Counted from the stretch's first letter, positions 18,643 to 27,587 are shown. The stretch is DNA of 64,000 nt from Verrucomicrobiota bacterium (GCA_014584295.1 JACTNC010000050.1:62001-126000), one strand, 5' to 3'. The notes: a model not told the origin generated them from the sequence alone. A program made the numbers and translations.

Positions 18643-18681
18643 ACTCCGCACTCACCGTGAAGACCACAGTGAGTGCAGAGT
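18643..18681. other. Strong stem-loop between lpdA and sulfatase genes
   Basis: Arms GCACTCAC (18648-18655) and GTGAGTGC (18669-18676) pair perfectly. After one mismatch the stem extends by ACTC/GAGT, giving 12 pairs around a 13-base loop. No T-tract follows on either strand. It lies 45 bases after the lpdA stop and 79 before the preferred sulfatase start. It may be an RNA processing or stability element, or a repeat-type (REP-like) palindrome. Confidence 0.5.
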
Positions 18682-18759
18682 GAGAGAGCCCCGTTCAGCG
18701 ATACTGGGATTCTGGAAATGACTCTCGCAAGTGGGCGAGGTTCTGCCTATATCTTGGGC

Positions 18760-20226
18760 ATGATGCGCAATAATCTCGCCCCTTTCGGCTGGAGTCTGCC
18801 TCAACGAGTCCGCCTGATCCTTGCATTGGCTACGGCCATGATTGTGTCAGGTGTAGCTGCGTTCGCCGCTCCTGCAAAAAACATCCTCTTTATTGTTGTT
18901 GACGATCTCAACACGGTGCTCGGCTGTTACGGGGATCCGCTGGCGAAGACGCCAAACATCGACCGGCTTGCGGCCCGTGGCGTGCGCTTCAATCAGGCCT
19001 CGTGTCAGTATCCGCTTTGCAATCCCAGTCGCGTCTCCTTCCTCAGCGGGCGGCGCCCTGAATCGACCGGCGTCTATATCCTCGCCACGTCGGCGCGCAA
19101 GGCAATGCCGGATGCGGTCATGCTGCCCCAGTTCTTCCGGCAGCACGGCTACTTTACTGTCGGCGCGGGAAAGATCTTCCACACCGCGCAGGTGAACGAT
19201 CCTGCATCCTGGGATCGCTATGCTGATGGCAACGGCGATGATCCCCAGGAACAGCAGGCGATCAAGGACCGGTATGGCAAGGGAGACGGTCGGCCGGCCT
19301 GGACAATCCTGGACGGCGATGGAACCAGGACGCGCGATGGCATCACCGCATCGACGATCGGTGGATTGCTTGCGGACAGAAAAGCCGACGCGCGACCGTT
19401 CTTTTTTGCCGCGGGCTTTCACAAGCCCCATCTGCCATGGACAGCACCCCGGCGCTTCTTTGACATCCATCGTGAAAAGGATTTCGAAAAAGGACCCGAG
19501 CAGGCGATGAAGGGAATTCCGTCCATCGCGTTGCAGACCGAGCTCACCGGATTTTCGCAGCCCGATTCACCGGCGGGAGCCCGTCGGGCCTACTATGCCT
19601 GCGTCTCCTTCATGGATCACCAGGTCGGGATGCTGCTGGATGAGCTGGATCGCCAGGATCTGTGGAAGAACACGATCGTGGTGTTTTTCAGCGATCACGG
19701 TTTTCATCTGGGAGATCATGGCGGACTTTGGGCTAAACTCAGCGCGTTCAATGCCTCGATCCGCGTGCCGCTGATCATCGCCGGTCCGGGGGTGCCTGCG
19801 GGTCGGACGGTCGAAGATCCTGTTGAGCTGATCGACGTGTATCCCACACTTGTCGCAATGGCGGGACTTCAGCCGCCACAGGGGCTGGACGGGCGTTCGC
19901 TGATGGATCGCTGGCAGGGCGCCCCGCGTGAAGCTCATCCGGCCTACAGTCTGGTTTTTCATTACGACGTCGCCCATAACACGGATGTCATGGGGCGCTC
20001 GGTCATCATGGGAGCCTCCCGCTACACGACGTGGGATAATGGAGCCCAGGGCCGTGAGTTCTACAACTGGTCGACCGATCCCGGTGAGTACGTCAATCGC
20101 GTCGATGATCCGGCGGCGCATGACTCGGTCATGCGGGGAGAGGCTCTCTTGAAGAGGATTCCCGAGCCAAAACCCGGTCCTTCTCAGCGCCCCCGCGCCT
20201 TGCTGCCTCCCAAGGGTAAAAAATAG
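18760..20226 (+). CDS. Secreted sulfatase (iduronate-2-sulfatase-like, S1 family)
   Basis: Alkaline-phosphatase-superfamily arylsulfatase that hydrolyses sulfate esters, probably on sulfated polysaccharides, in the periplasm or outside the cell. From ATG 18760 it has 488 residues with a signal peptide (basic stretch, hydrophobic core LILALATAMIVSGVAAFA, Ala-rich cleavage region near 36). Metal-binding Asp pair is in VVDDLN (48-49). The sulfatase signature CNPSR (Cys87) is the cysteine-type site that must be converted to formylglycine. FSDHGFHLGDHGGLWAK provides the second metal cluster and is typical of iduronate-2-sulfatase relatives. No maturase gene is nearby. An upstream GTG (18673) is possible but gives a poor N-terminus. 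No SusC/D or polysaccharide locus adjoins it. Confidence 0.92.
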   Translation: MMRNNLAPFGWSLPQRVRLILALATAMIVSGVAAFAAPAKNILFIVVDDLNTVLGCYGDPLAKTPNIDRLAARGVRFNQASCQYPLCNPSRVSFLSGRRPESTGVYILATSARKAMPDAVMLPQFFRQHGYFTVGAGKIFHTAQVNDPASWDRYADGNGDDPQEQQAIKDRYGKGDGRPAWTILDGDGTRTRDGITASTIGGLLADRKADARPFFFAAGFHKPHLPWTAPRRFFDIHREKDFEKGPEQAMKGIPSIALQTELTGFSQPDSPAGARRAYYACVSFMDHQVGMLLDELDRQDLWKNTIVVFFSDHGFHLGDHGGLWAKLSAFNASIRVPLIIAGPGVPAGRTVEDPVELIDVYPTLVAMAGLQPPQGLDGRSLMDRWQGAPREAHPAYSLVFHYDVAHNTDVMGRSVIMGASRYTTWDNGAQGREFYNWSTDPGEYVNRVDDPAAHDSVMRGEALLKRIPEPKPGPSQRPRALLPPKGKK

Positions 20227-20355
20227 ACGCGTTGCCCGCTCTCAATCCCGCAGCCGACGGCCTGCGCGGGCGGACGCCTTGTTCCAGAGTGTCGGGTGAA
20301 TCGCAGCCCTCGGTAAAAGAAGGCAGGGCAGAGTGGATTCCCATGCTTGACAGAT

Positions 20356-20381
20356 ACTGATCAACTGATCAGTAGTGATCA
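20356..20381 (+). promoter_or_regulatory. Probable LexA operator upstream of the lexA-imuA-imuB-dnaE2 cassette
   Basis: ACTGATCA (20356-20363) and TGATCAGT (20366-20373) form a perfect 8-bp inverted repeat with a 2-base spacer. A third TGATCA follows at 20376-20381, just before the GTG proposed as the lexA start. A TTGACA box at 20347-20352 (possible -35) and GATACT at 20353-20358 (possible -10) lie next to or within the repeat. Autoregulation by LexA of this cassette is known in many bacteria; the assignment of this motif is inference from position and symmetry. Confidence 0.6.
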
Positions 20382-20382
20382 T

Positions 20383-20997
20383 GTGAGCAGTAAATTGACC
20401 GAGACACAGGAGGCGATCCTTGCCTTCATGGTGAGCCACCAGGCGGAGAAGAGCCGCCCCCCTTCGCTCCGTGAGATTGCGGAGGAGTTCGGTTACGCGA
20501 GTTCCAATGCGGCACGCAGTCATGTGCTGGCGCTGGTCCGCAAGGGCTGTGTCACCGACACCGGCGACGGGCGCAGCTATGCGGCAAAGGTGAAGGAGTT
20601 GCAGGGGCAGCTCTTCACCGTGCCGGTGTACGGCGTGATACCGGCGGGACTTCCCGCCGACAATGCGGCTGAGGCGGACGAAACGGTGCGCATAGATCCG
20701 GCCGCATTCCGGCTGCGATCCCTGCGCGGGGTCTTCGCCCTGCATGTGCGCGGCGATTCGATGGTCGACGCCCAGATTGCCGATGGCGACATCGCCCTCC
20801 TCCGCAAGGAGGAAGCCCGACCCGGCCAGATCGTCGCTGCCCTGATCGACGGAGCCTCCACGCTCAAGCGCCTCGTCCGCGATGGCAGGCGCACCTACCT
20901 GCGGGCGGAGAACCCGCGCTACCGCGATCTCATTCCCGCCGAGAGCCTGTTGATCCAGGGCGTCCTCGTCGGGGTGGTCGGGCGCGGCAAACGATGA
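20383..20997 (+). CDS. lexA: LexA repressor
   Basis: SOS-response repressor that self-cleaves when stimulated by RecA filaments. From GTG 20383 it has 204 residues. The N-terminal winged helix-turn-helix is at 1-65 (LTETQEAILAFM ... PPSLREIAEEFGYASSNAARSHVLAL). The S24 peptidase domain contains the cleavage bond Ala88-Gly89 in GVIPAGLP, the nucleophile Ser126 in HVRGDSMVD and the general base Lys162 in STLKRL, so autocleavage should work. A TTG at 20347 would add 12 residues, but those codons coincide with the putative operator and promoter box. No Shine-Dalgarno precedes either start. It is the first gene of the mutagenesis cassette, 22 bases before imuA. Confidence 0.93.
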   Translation: MSSKLTETQEAILAFMVSHQAEKSRPPSLREIAEEFGYASSNAARSHVLALVRKGCVTDTGDGRSYAAKVKELQGQLFTVPVYGVIPAGLPADNAAEADETVRIDPAAFRLRSLRGVFALHVRGDSMVDAQIADGDIALLRKEEARPGQIVAALIDGASTLKRLVRDGRRTYLRAENPRYRDLIPAESLLIQGVLVGVVGRGKR

Positions 20998-21019
20998 ATC
21001 CTCCGTCCGCCACGCCATC

Positions 21020-21673
21020 ATGCTTGCCGGTTCCGACAGGGTCGTGGCCTTGCGCCGTCTGCTCGACGAGCGTTTTCCGTCTGCGCGTCGCCACGACAGC
21101 CGGAGGATTCCCACGGGAGTTCCCGCCGTCGATGACGCCCTCGGGGGCGGCCTGCAGACCGGCTCCCTGACGGAGTTTGTTTCAGAGCATCCCAGCGCGG
21201 GCTGCCAACTGAGTCTTGCCGCCCTGCTTGCCTCCACGCGAGCCAACCGGCAGCGCGTGGCACTGGTCGACGCCGCCCAGTCCTTCGACATCGAGGGATT
21301 CGACGATGCTGCAGTCGCACATGTCGTCTGGGTGCGTTGCGAATCGCTCGATGCCTGCTGGCGTGCGGCGGATCTCGTTGCGCGCGACCCCAACTACGCG
21401 GTCACCGTGATCGATGTCCGCGGATTTCCCGAGCGGATGCTGCTGCGTGTGCGCGATTCCATCTGGGCACGACTCCAGCGCGCCTGCGAACAGGCAGGGA
21501 CGACGCTGCTAGTCCAGACCCCAACGGCCTTGGTTCCAAACGCCGCGAGACGGCTGGCTTTCTCCCTTCCGTTGCCGGCGGACGCACTGACAAGAGGACG
21601 CGCGGAACTAATTGCGATGCTTCCGGTGGAACTCAAGCGTCAGCGTTACCGTGCCCGGGAGCACGCGGGATGA
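21020..21673 (+). CDS. imuA: ImuA, RecA-like component of the translesion mutasome
   Basis: A 217-residue RecA/SulA-like protein that works with ImuB and DnaE2 in damage-induced mutagenesis. The region IPTGVPAVDDALGGGLQTGSL matches the RecA-like core entry seen in ImuA proteins. The usual P-loop is replaced by a degenerate segment (EFVSEHPSAGCQLSLA), so ATP hydrolysis is doubtful, as is common in the family. The C-terminal tail is basic (ELKRQRYRAREHAG). Its stop overlaps the imuB start by ATGA, implying translational coupling. Identification rests on fold-type motifs and the lexA-imuA-imuB-dnaE2 order, which is diagnostic. Confidence 0.9.
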   Translation: MLAGSDRVVALRRLLDERFPSARRHDSRRIPTGVPAVDDALGGGLQTGSLTEFVSEHPSAGCQLSLAALLASTRANRQRVALVDAAQSFDIEGFDDAAVAHVVWVRCESLDACWRAADLVARDPNYAVTVIDVRGFPERMLLRVRDSIWARLQRACEQAGTTLLVQTPTALVPNAARRLAFSLPLPADALTRGRAELIAMLPVELKRQRYRAREHAG

Positions 21674-23121
21674 TGTTCGCGGTCCTTCAGATTCCGGATT
21701 TTTCGCTGCATTCCCTGCTGCGGTTCAATCCTGCTCTCCGCGGCGAGCCCGTGGCCGTGCTTGAAGGGGAAGGTCGGCGGGCACGCATCGCCCATCGGAG
21801 CATTGAGGCTGCTCGCATTACCCCCGGGATGACGGCGGCCCAGGCCCTCGCCGAATGTGCGGCGCTGCAATTGTTGTGTCCTTCGCTTGCCGGAGAGCGC
21901 GAAGCGGGAGCGCTGCTCCTGACGGCGGGCTGGTCACTGGCACCGCGGGTAGAGGCCACCGCCAGTGGCTGCGTCACCGTCGATCTCACTGGCGTGGACC
22001 TGCAGCACCTGCGTCAGCGAATCCCGGCATTGCGTGCCGGCATGCTCGCCGAAGGGCTGCCCTTGGAGGTGGGTGTCGGCCCAACCCCGCTGATCGCCTG
22101 GTATGCGGCGCAGCAGGCCGGGCCGGAGTCGGAGCGCTGGGTGGATGACAGCCGCGCGTTCCTCAAACCCCTGCCGATCGAGTGGCTGGATCCCATGGAA
22201 GGGGAGCGACAACTCCTTCAGGATCTGGGGCTGCGAACTTTTGGTGCGATCACGGCGTTTCCGCGGGCGGCCTTTGCCAGCCGTCTCGGCGTCCGGGGCG
22301 ACGAACTCTGGGCCAAGGCAGCCGGAGAGTATGTCAGGCCGATCCAGCCTGCGCCGCATCCGGTGCGTCACCGCGCGGAAATGGATCTGGAGGAGCCCGT
22401 TGAAACCCTCGAACCCCTGCTGTTCGTGCTGCGCCGTTTCTGCGAGCGCCTGGCGTTCGAGGTGGGACAATTTGGCGGCGGTACGTCGCGGCTCACCCTC
22501 ACCCTCAGGCTGGACAACGAGAAGGAATGGACACGCGACTTCGATCTGCCCGAAGCGACCGCGCGTGCGGAGCTGCTTTTTTCAGTCCTGGAGAATCATC
22601 TCGCGTCGTTGCACACGGACTCACCGATTATCGGTGTTGAACTTGAGGCCTTTCCGGCGCGTCGGTCCCGGGTGCAGGAAGGGCTTTTCGACACCGGACT
22701 CAGGGATGCCGCGATGTTTTATGCAACCCTCGGCCGGCTTGCAGCAGTGGCGGGTAGCGGAAACGTCGGCACGCCGCGTCGCTCGAACAGTCACCGTCCC
22801 GATTCCTTCTGCCTCGTCCCGCCCTCTGCCACAGTGCCGGAGCAGCCCGCGCGGGCCGCCCCGCCGGCAGCCGGCCCGATGCTGCGCCGCCTGCGGCCGC
22901 CGCAGGCGGCGACGGTGGAGCTCACGGACGCGCGGCCGAGCTTCCTCATTTCCCCGCTGGTGCAGGGCGAGGTCACTGTTCTCCGACGTCCGGTCTGGAT
23001 CAGTGGGGACTGGTGGGCTGCGGCATGGGCCCGGGAAGAATGGGACGTTCGCATCGGCCTCAGCCTCTACCGGCTGCTTCATGAGCCGGAGGGCTGGTTC
23101 ATCGAGGGGATCTATGATTGA
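21670..23121 (+). CDS. imuB: ImuB, catalytically degenerate Y-family polymerase homologue
   Basis: A 483-residue adaptor of the mutasome that links DnaE2 to the sliding clamp. The order of palm, fingers and little-finger regions follows Y-family polymerases. The acidic active-site residues are largely missing: the first motif reads VLQIPDF instead of HVDMDAF, and the SxDE motif is replaced by GCVTVDLTG. Loss of catalysis is typical of ImuB. QEGLF at about residues 336-340 fits a beta-clamp-binding motif. A Pro/Ala/Arg-rich stretch at about 400-420 precedes a C-terminal domain with LRRPVWISGDWW. The ATG overlaps imuA by four bases; an upstream extension into imuA (to 21337) is rejected. Confidence 0.92.
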   Translation: MMFAVLQIPDFSLHSLLRFNPALRGEPVAVLEGEGRRARIAHRSIEAARITPGMTAAQALAECAALQLLCPSLAGEREAGALLLTAGWSLAPRVEATASGCVTVDLTGVDLQHLRQRIPALRAGMLAEGLPLEVGVGPTPLIAWYAAQQAGPESERWVDDSRAFLKPLPIEWLDPMEGERQLLQDLGLRTFGAITAFPRAAFASRLGVRGDELWAKAAGEYVRPIQPAPHPVRHRAEMDLEEPVETLEPLLFVLRRFCERLAFEVGQFGGGTSRLTLTLRLDNEKEWTRDFDLPEATARAELLFSVLENHLASLHTDSPIIGVELEAFPARRSRVQEGLFDTGLRDAAMFYATLGRLAAVAGSGNVGTPRRSNSHRPDSFCLVPPSATVPEQPARAAPPAAGPMLRRLRPPQAATVELTDARPSFLISPLVQGEVTVLRRPVWISGDWWAAAWAREEWDVRIGLSLYRLLHEPEGWFIEGIYD

Positions 23122-26100
23122 TGGCCTACGTCGAACTGCATGCACGATCGGCGTTCAGCTTCCTTCGCGGAGCCTCGAGCCCGGAGGAACTCGTCAGCGC
23201 CTGCGCAGATTCCCAGGTGGCCGCGGTGGCCCTGTGTGAACGCAATGGTGTCTATTCGGCCGTGCGCGCACACATGGCCGGGAAGGAGATGGGCGTGCGT
23301 GCGATTGTCGGTTCGGAGGTCGTGATGGAGGATGACAGTGTCGTGCCGGTGCTCGTCGAAAATCAGACGGGTTATCGCAACCTTTGCCGGCTGCTTACGC
23401 GCGCCAAGCTCCGCTCTGCAAAGGGGGAGGGAGCCTCGACTTGGGAGGAACTGGAAAGCCATGCGGAGGGGCTCGTGGCGCTCACGGGTGATGAGGAGGG
23501 ACCGGTTCGCCGCGCCTGGCGTCGCGGCGATCCCGCTGGTGCCGAAGAAGCGGTGCGCAAACTCCTGCGCATTTTTCCGGGCCGTGTTCACATGGAACTC
23601 CAGCGTCATCGGCTTCGCAATGAAGACATCGAGGAAGCCGTGCTGATCGGGCTGGCGCGCAGGTTCGGCCTGCCGCTGCTCGCCACCAATGGGGTTGTCT
23701 ATCACGTGAAGGAAAATCGCCGCGTCGCCGATGCATTCACGTGCCTGCGCGAAGGCCGCACCCTCGACACGGCAGGCCGCCTGCTGGAATCCAATGCCGA
23801 GCGCTGCATCAAGTCACCGTCGCAGATGGAGGCGCTGTTTGCGGATCTGCCCGAGGCCATCCATGCGACATCCCACCTGGCCGAGCGCCTCACATTCGGA
23901 CTTCAGGAACTGGGCTATCGTTTCCCGGATTTTCCGGTGCCACCAGGTGAAAGCGTCGATTCGCATCTGAGGAACCTGACCTATCTTGGCGCGCGCGAAC
24001 GCTATTCATTGATTGGAGCGGAGGTTCGCCGGCAGCTCGACAGGGAACTGGCGGTCATCGGAAGGCTGGGTTTCGCGGGGTATTTTCTCGCCGTATGGGA
24101 CATCTGCTGCTTCTGCCGCGAGCAGGGCATTCTTGTGCAGGGGCGCGGATCTGCCGCGAATTCGGCGGTGTGTTATTCGCTTGGCATCACGGCCGTGGAC
24201 CCCATCGGTCAGAAACTTCTGTTTGAGCGGTTTCTCTCGGAGGAGCGCACCGGATGGCCGGACATCGACCTTGATCTTCCCTCGCGCGAACGGCGCGAAA
24301 GCGTGATCCAGGAAGTCTACCGACGCTATCCCGGACGCGCGGCGATGACCGCCAACGTCATCACCTATTCGGGGCGCAACACCCTGCGTGAAATGGGCAA
24401 GGTGCTCGGATTTTCCGAGGATGTGCTCGACCGCTACACCTCGCTCTATTCGGGGGGCGACTATCCGGAAACCGTTGATTTCATCGAACAACTCAAGCTC
24501 GCCGGCATCTCGAAGGCCCACCCCAGAACCGCGCACCTGATCGATCTTGTCCGACGTGTGCGATCGCTGCCGCGGCATCTGGGACAGCATTCCGGCGGCA
24601 TGGTCCTCTGCGCCGGCCGCCTCGATGACGTTGTGCCTCTCGAGAATGCGACGATGGAGAACCGCACGGTGATCGAGTGGGACAAGACCGATTGCGAAGA
24701 GATGGGGATCGTTAAGGTCGATCTACTCGGACTCGGCATGATGAAGGCCGTCGAGGAAACGCTTACACTCTGCCGGCAACGTGGCCGCCCGGTCGATCTT
24801 GCCTGCATGCCAAAGGATGACGCGTCCACCTATGACATGCTTTGCAGGGCCGACAGCATCGGGCTTTTTCAAGTCGAGTCGCGCGCACAGATGGCCACCC
24901 TTCCACGCTTTAGACCGCGCACCTTCTACGACCTTGCGCTGCAGGTTGCGATCATCCGCCCTGGGCCGATCCAGGGAGATGCGATTCACCCGCTGATCGA
25001 GCGGCGCACTCAGCGTCAACCCGTGACCTACTGGGATCCCCGTCTCGAACCGATCCTCGAGCGTACCTATGGAGTGGTGCTCTTCCAAGAGCAGCTTCTT
25101 CGTATTGCAATGGAACTCGCAAATTTTTCCGCAGGAGAAGCGGACGAGCTCCGGCGCTCCATCGACTTCAAGCGGAATCAGGAACGCATGAAGAAGATGC
25201 AGGAAAAGCTTCGCGGCAGGTTGCTGGAAAATCGCACGAGCACCGACGCGACCGACCGCATCCTGAAGGCGCTCGGTTCGTTTGCGCTGTATTCGTTTCC
25301 CGAGTCACACGCATTGTCCTTCGCGCTGATCGCCTATGCCTCCGCCTATCTGAAGATGCACCGCGCCGTGGAGTTCTATGCGGCGCTCCTGAATGCCCAG
25401 CCCATGGGATTCTACGCACCTGCTACGCTGGTTCAGGATGCCCGTCGACACGGCATCAACGTGCGGCCGATCTGTGTCGAGAAATCGCAGGGTGGGGCGA
25501 GCGTCGAGTCGGACACGGCATTCAGGATCGGACTACGTTCGCTGGCCGGACTGCGTGCAACAAGCGTTGACGCTATCCTGCGCGCACGCGCGGAGCGACC
25601 GTTTGAATCCCTCGGCGATTTTGTCCAGCGTACCAATGTGAACCCCCGGGAATGCCATGCGCTCGCTTCATCCGGCGCGCTCAATGCCCTCGCCGGAAGC
25701 AGGCGACAGGCCCTCTGGGAAACCGCAGCCGCTGATCTGGCGTGCGATCTGTTTGCCGGCGTAAAATTCTCTGATACCTCCGCAGAACTGCTCACGCCGA
25801 TGCCGGTTCTCGAGCGGATCAAGGCCGACTTCGCCGCCATGTCACTCACCACGGGAGATCATCCGATGAAATACATCCGACCACGGTTTCCTGATCTGTG
25901 GCGCGCGGATGAACTGGTTCTGGGCAAGGACGGTGCTCGCATCCGCATTGGCGGGTCCGTGATCTGTCGGCAGCGGCCTAGCACTGCCAAGGGCGTTGTA
26001 TTCCTGTCGCTCGAAGACGAATCCGGCGTCGCCAACGCCATCGTTTCCTCCACCCTGTTTGAGCGTGAGCGCCTAGTCATCACCCAGAATCCGGCTCTGA

Positions 26101-26213
26101 TCATCGAAGGCAGGATCCAGCAGCGGCAGGGAGTGATCCATGTGAAGGCGGAGACGGTTCGAGCGCTGCGTTGCGATGACCTGCCGGAGCAGGCGAGTCA
26201 TGATTTTCACTGA
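23121..26213 (+). CDS. dnaE2: Error-prone DNA polymerase DnaE2
   Basis: C-family DNA polymerase III alpha paralogue of 1030 residues, the translesion polymerase of the ImuA-ImuB-DnaE2 mutasome. The N-terminal PHP domain starts MAYVELHARSAFSFLRGASS. Catalytic aspartates are Asp383 and Asp385 in WPDIDLDLP and Asp534 in KVDLLGLGMM. GRGSAANSAVCYSLGI, SLPRHLGQHSGGMVLC and RPGPIQGDAIHPLI are hallmark segments of the family. A helix-hairpin-helix region (about 770-830) and a C-terminal OB fold (about 930-1010) follow. Length is typical of DnaE2 and shorter than replicative DnaE. The ATG shares one base with the imuB stop (TGATG). Confidence 0.96.
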   Translation: MAYVELHARSAFSFLRGASSPEELVSACADSQVAAVALCERNGVYSAVRAHMAGKEMGVRAIVGSEVVMEDDSVVPVLVENQTGYRNLCRLLTRAKLRSAKGEGASTWEELESHAEGLVALTGDEEGPVRRAWRRGDPAGAEEAVRKLLRIFPGRVHMELQRHRLRNEDIEEAVLIGLARRFGLPLLATNGVVYHVKENRRVADAFTCLREGRTLDTAGRLLESNAERCIKSPSQMEALFADLPEAIHATSHLAERLTFGLQELGYRFPDFPVPPGESVDSHLRNLTYLGARERYSLIGAEVRRQLDRELAVIGRLGFAGYFLAVWDICCFCREQGILVQGRGSAANSAVCYSLGITAVDPIGQKLLFERFLSEERTGWPDIDLDLPSRERRESVIQEVYRRYPGRAAMTANVITYSGRNTLREMGKVLGFSEDVLDRYTSLYSGGDYPETVDFIEQLKLAGISKAHPRTAHLIDLVRRVRSLPRHLGQHSGGMVLCAGRLDDVVPLENATMENRTVIEWDKTDCEEMGIVKVDLLGLGMMKAVEETLTLCRQRGRPVDLACMPKDDASTYDMLCRADSIGLFQVESRAQMATLPRFRPRTFYDLALQVAIIRPGPIQGDAIHPLIERRTQRQPVTYWDPRLEPILERTYGVVLFQEQLLRIAMELANFSAGEADELRRSIDFKRNQERMKKMQEKLRGRLLENRTSTDATDRILKALGSFALYSFPESHALSFALIAYASAYLKMHRAVEFYAALLNAQPMGFYAPATLVQDARRHGINVRPICVEKSQGGASVESDTAFRIGLRSLAGLRATSVDAILRARAERPFESLGDFVQRTNVNPRECHALASSGALNALAGSRRQALWETAAADLACDLFAGVKFSDTSAELLTPMPVLERIKADFAAMSLTTGDHPMKYIRPRFPDLWRADELVLGKDGARIRIGGSVICRQRPSTAKGVVFLSLEDESGVANAIVSSTLFERERLVITQNPALIIEGRIQQRQGVIHVKAETVRALRCDDLPEQASHDFH

Positions 26214-26262
26214 GCGATGAAATTGCCCGCACGGAAGACCTCGATCCGCCAGGCAACGACGA

Positions 26263-26281
26263 GATTGTCCGCGGGACAATC
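26263..26281. terminator. Hairpin between convergent dnaE2 and YdbH-like genes
   Basis: GATTGTCC and GGACAATC arms (8 perfect pairs) enclose a GCG loop, exactly between the two convergent stop codons (26213 and 26298). There is no T-tract, but position and stem strength fit a bidirectional transcript-end structure. Confidence 0.5.
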
Positions 26282-26297
26282 AGTACCTCAGGGCTTC

Positions 26298-27587
26298 TCA
26301 TCGAATACTGCCATTCCGGATCGAAATTTTCTGGTTCATGCCCAGTTTGATGACTTCGTCCAAGGGGCCTGAGACGTTCACCTCAAAATCAATCCGGTCA
26401 ACCGCCGAAGCAACCGCAGGCCGCGCCGAGATCCGCACGGTTGCGCTGCGTCCCAGCGCGTCACCCTCAGGATGCACTTCGGCGCTGAGCGTCTCCACCT
26501 GGAGGCTCATCAGCCCCATCTCGATCTGTCGCAGGGTTTCATAGGCGGGGTTCCGCGGTGAAAACCATTTCTGCAATGGCCCTGTCCACGAGGGCAGGAG
26601 CGTGAGGCGTTCTGGTGTGTGAGCAGTCAGGAATCCGGGCTGTGGAGTAAAGCGGATCTCCACCGACTCCGGGCGCTCTATTTGGAATCTGCCGTTGCCC
26701 AGCCTGAATCCTTCTCCAGGCTTCCAGCCAATACGGATCTCACCGCTCACGCGTCCCCTGGCCTCGGCGATGACGTCGGGCAGCAGGGCGCTGATCTCCT
26801 TCAGGTTGAGATTGGATAGGTGAACCGCTGCACTGGCGTCGCCCGAAAGGATCGCCTCCAGAGGGAGGCTTTCGTCGCGCAAGTCGACCGTGCCACCGAG
26901 CACATCCACGCGAGCGGTCTTGATATGAATTTCGCGATTTTCCGTGACCGCGAAATCCACGTGCCCCATGCGGGCGGCGATTCCGCTGAAGTTGGCTTCG
27001 GTGAACGTGAGCGAAGGGAATCCGGTTGAACGAAACGGAACGGGCCCCTCGAACTCTCCAGAAAAATCGATCCCTGTAACATGAAGACCTCGGGATTCGC
27101 TGGCCAGGGTGGCATTCGACAGGCGCACGTCGACACGGCCATTCACGTTTCCGCGGATCAGTGTTCCGCTGCCTTGTCCGCGAAGTTCACCTGTCATTGT
27201 CAAGTCACCCAGCGTATCCCGGAATTCGGGTAGGTTGGCCAGTGAGGAAAGCCAGGTTTGGAGTGGAAGGGTTGCCGAATCCAGGGTCCAGCGTCCCATT
27301 CCCGGAGTAGTGCCCAATTTCAGTTGACCCTGTAATGATAGACCTGATCCTTCAACGTATCCCTCGAGGATGCGTTCCTTCGAGGCGGAGGAGGGAAATC
27401 TTACCGCCGCTTTCCACTGAAGTTTCGGCAATCCTTTGAATTGGATTACGCCGTTTGCGTCCGTCGCAAGGTCGCGGGTTTTCGAAGCCGCATAAACCGG
27501 AATTCCTCCGAGGATCAGGAATACAGCGAGAAGATGTGTGATGGAGGTCAGTGGCGGTAGAGGTTTGCAAGCGTGAATGGGATTCAA
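26298..27587 (-). CDS. Exported YdbH/AsmA-like envelope protein
   Basis: About 429 residues from a TTG at 27587. The first 35 residues make a good signal peptide or anchor (hydrophobic THLLAVFLILGGIPVYAAS). The rest is beta-rich, made of repeated strands of the AsmA/YdbH type. The strongest match in style is the second half (TARVDVLGGTVDLRDESLPL, LSNLNLKEISALLPDVIAEARGRVSGEI), which resembles the intermembrane phospholipid transport protein YdbH family. An open frame extends upstream to 27887, but it runs through the divergent hydrolase gene and lacks homology. Likely periplasmic and involved in envelope lipid traffic (inference). No ynbE or ydbL partners are adjacent. Confidence 0.75.
   Translation of the reverse strand: MNPIHACKPLPPLTSITHLLAVFLILGGIPVYAASKTRDLATDANGVIQFKGLPKLQWKAAVRFPSSASKERILEGYVEGSGLSLQGQLKLGTTPGMGRWTLDSATLPLQTWLSSLANLPEFRDTLGDLTMTGELRGQGSGTLIRGNVNGRVDVRLSNATLASESRGLHVTGIDFSGEFEGPVPFRSTGFPSLTFTEANFSGIAARMGHVDFAVTENREIHIKTARVDVLGGTVDLRDESLPLEAILSGDASAAVHLSNLNLKEISALLPDVIAEARGRVSGEIRIGWKPGEGFRLGNGRFQIERPESVEIRFTPQPGFLTAHTPERLTLLPSWTGPLQKWFSPRNPAYETLRQIEMGLMSLQVETLSAEVHPEGDALGRSATVRISARPAVASAVDRIDFEVNVSGPLDEVIKLGMNQKISIRNGSIR

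Noticed and set aside
17141-18667. 508-codon frame on the minus strand opposite lpdA
   Set aside because: It is the antisense shadow of a clear, complete dihydrolipoyl dehydrogenase; its product has no recognisable domain.
20347-20382. TTG start for LexA 12 codons upstream
   Set aside because: These bases contain the putative -35 box and operator, and the extra residues are not LexA-like; GTG 20383 is preferred.
20242-21393. 383-codon minus-strand frame opposite lexA and imuA
   Set aside because: Antisense of two well-supported genes; composition is typical of a shadow frame.
22103-23239. 378-codon plus-strand frame overlapping imuB and dnaE2
   Set aside because: Arg/Ser-rich out-of-frame translation of imuB; no domain.
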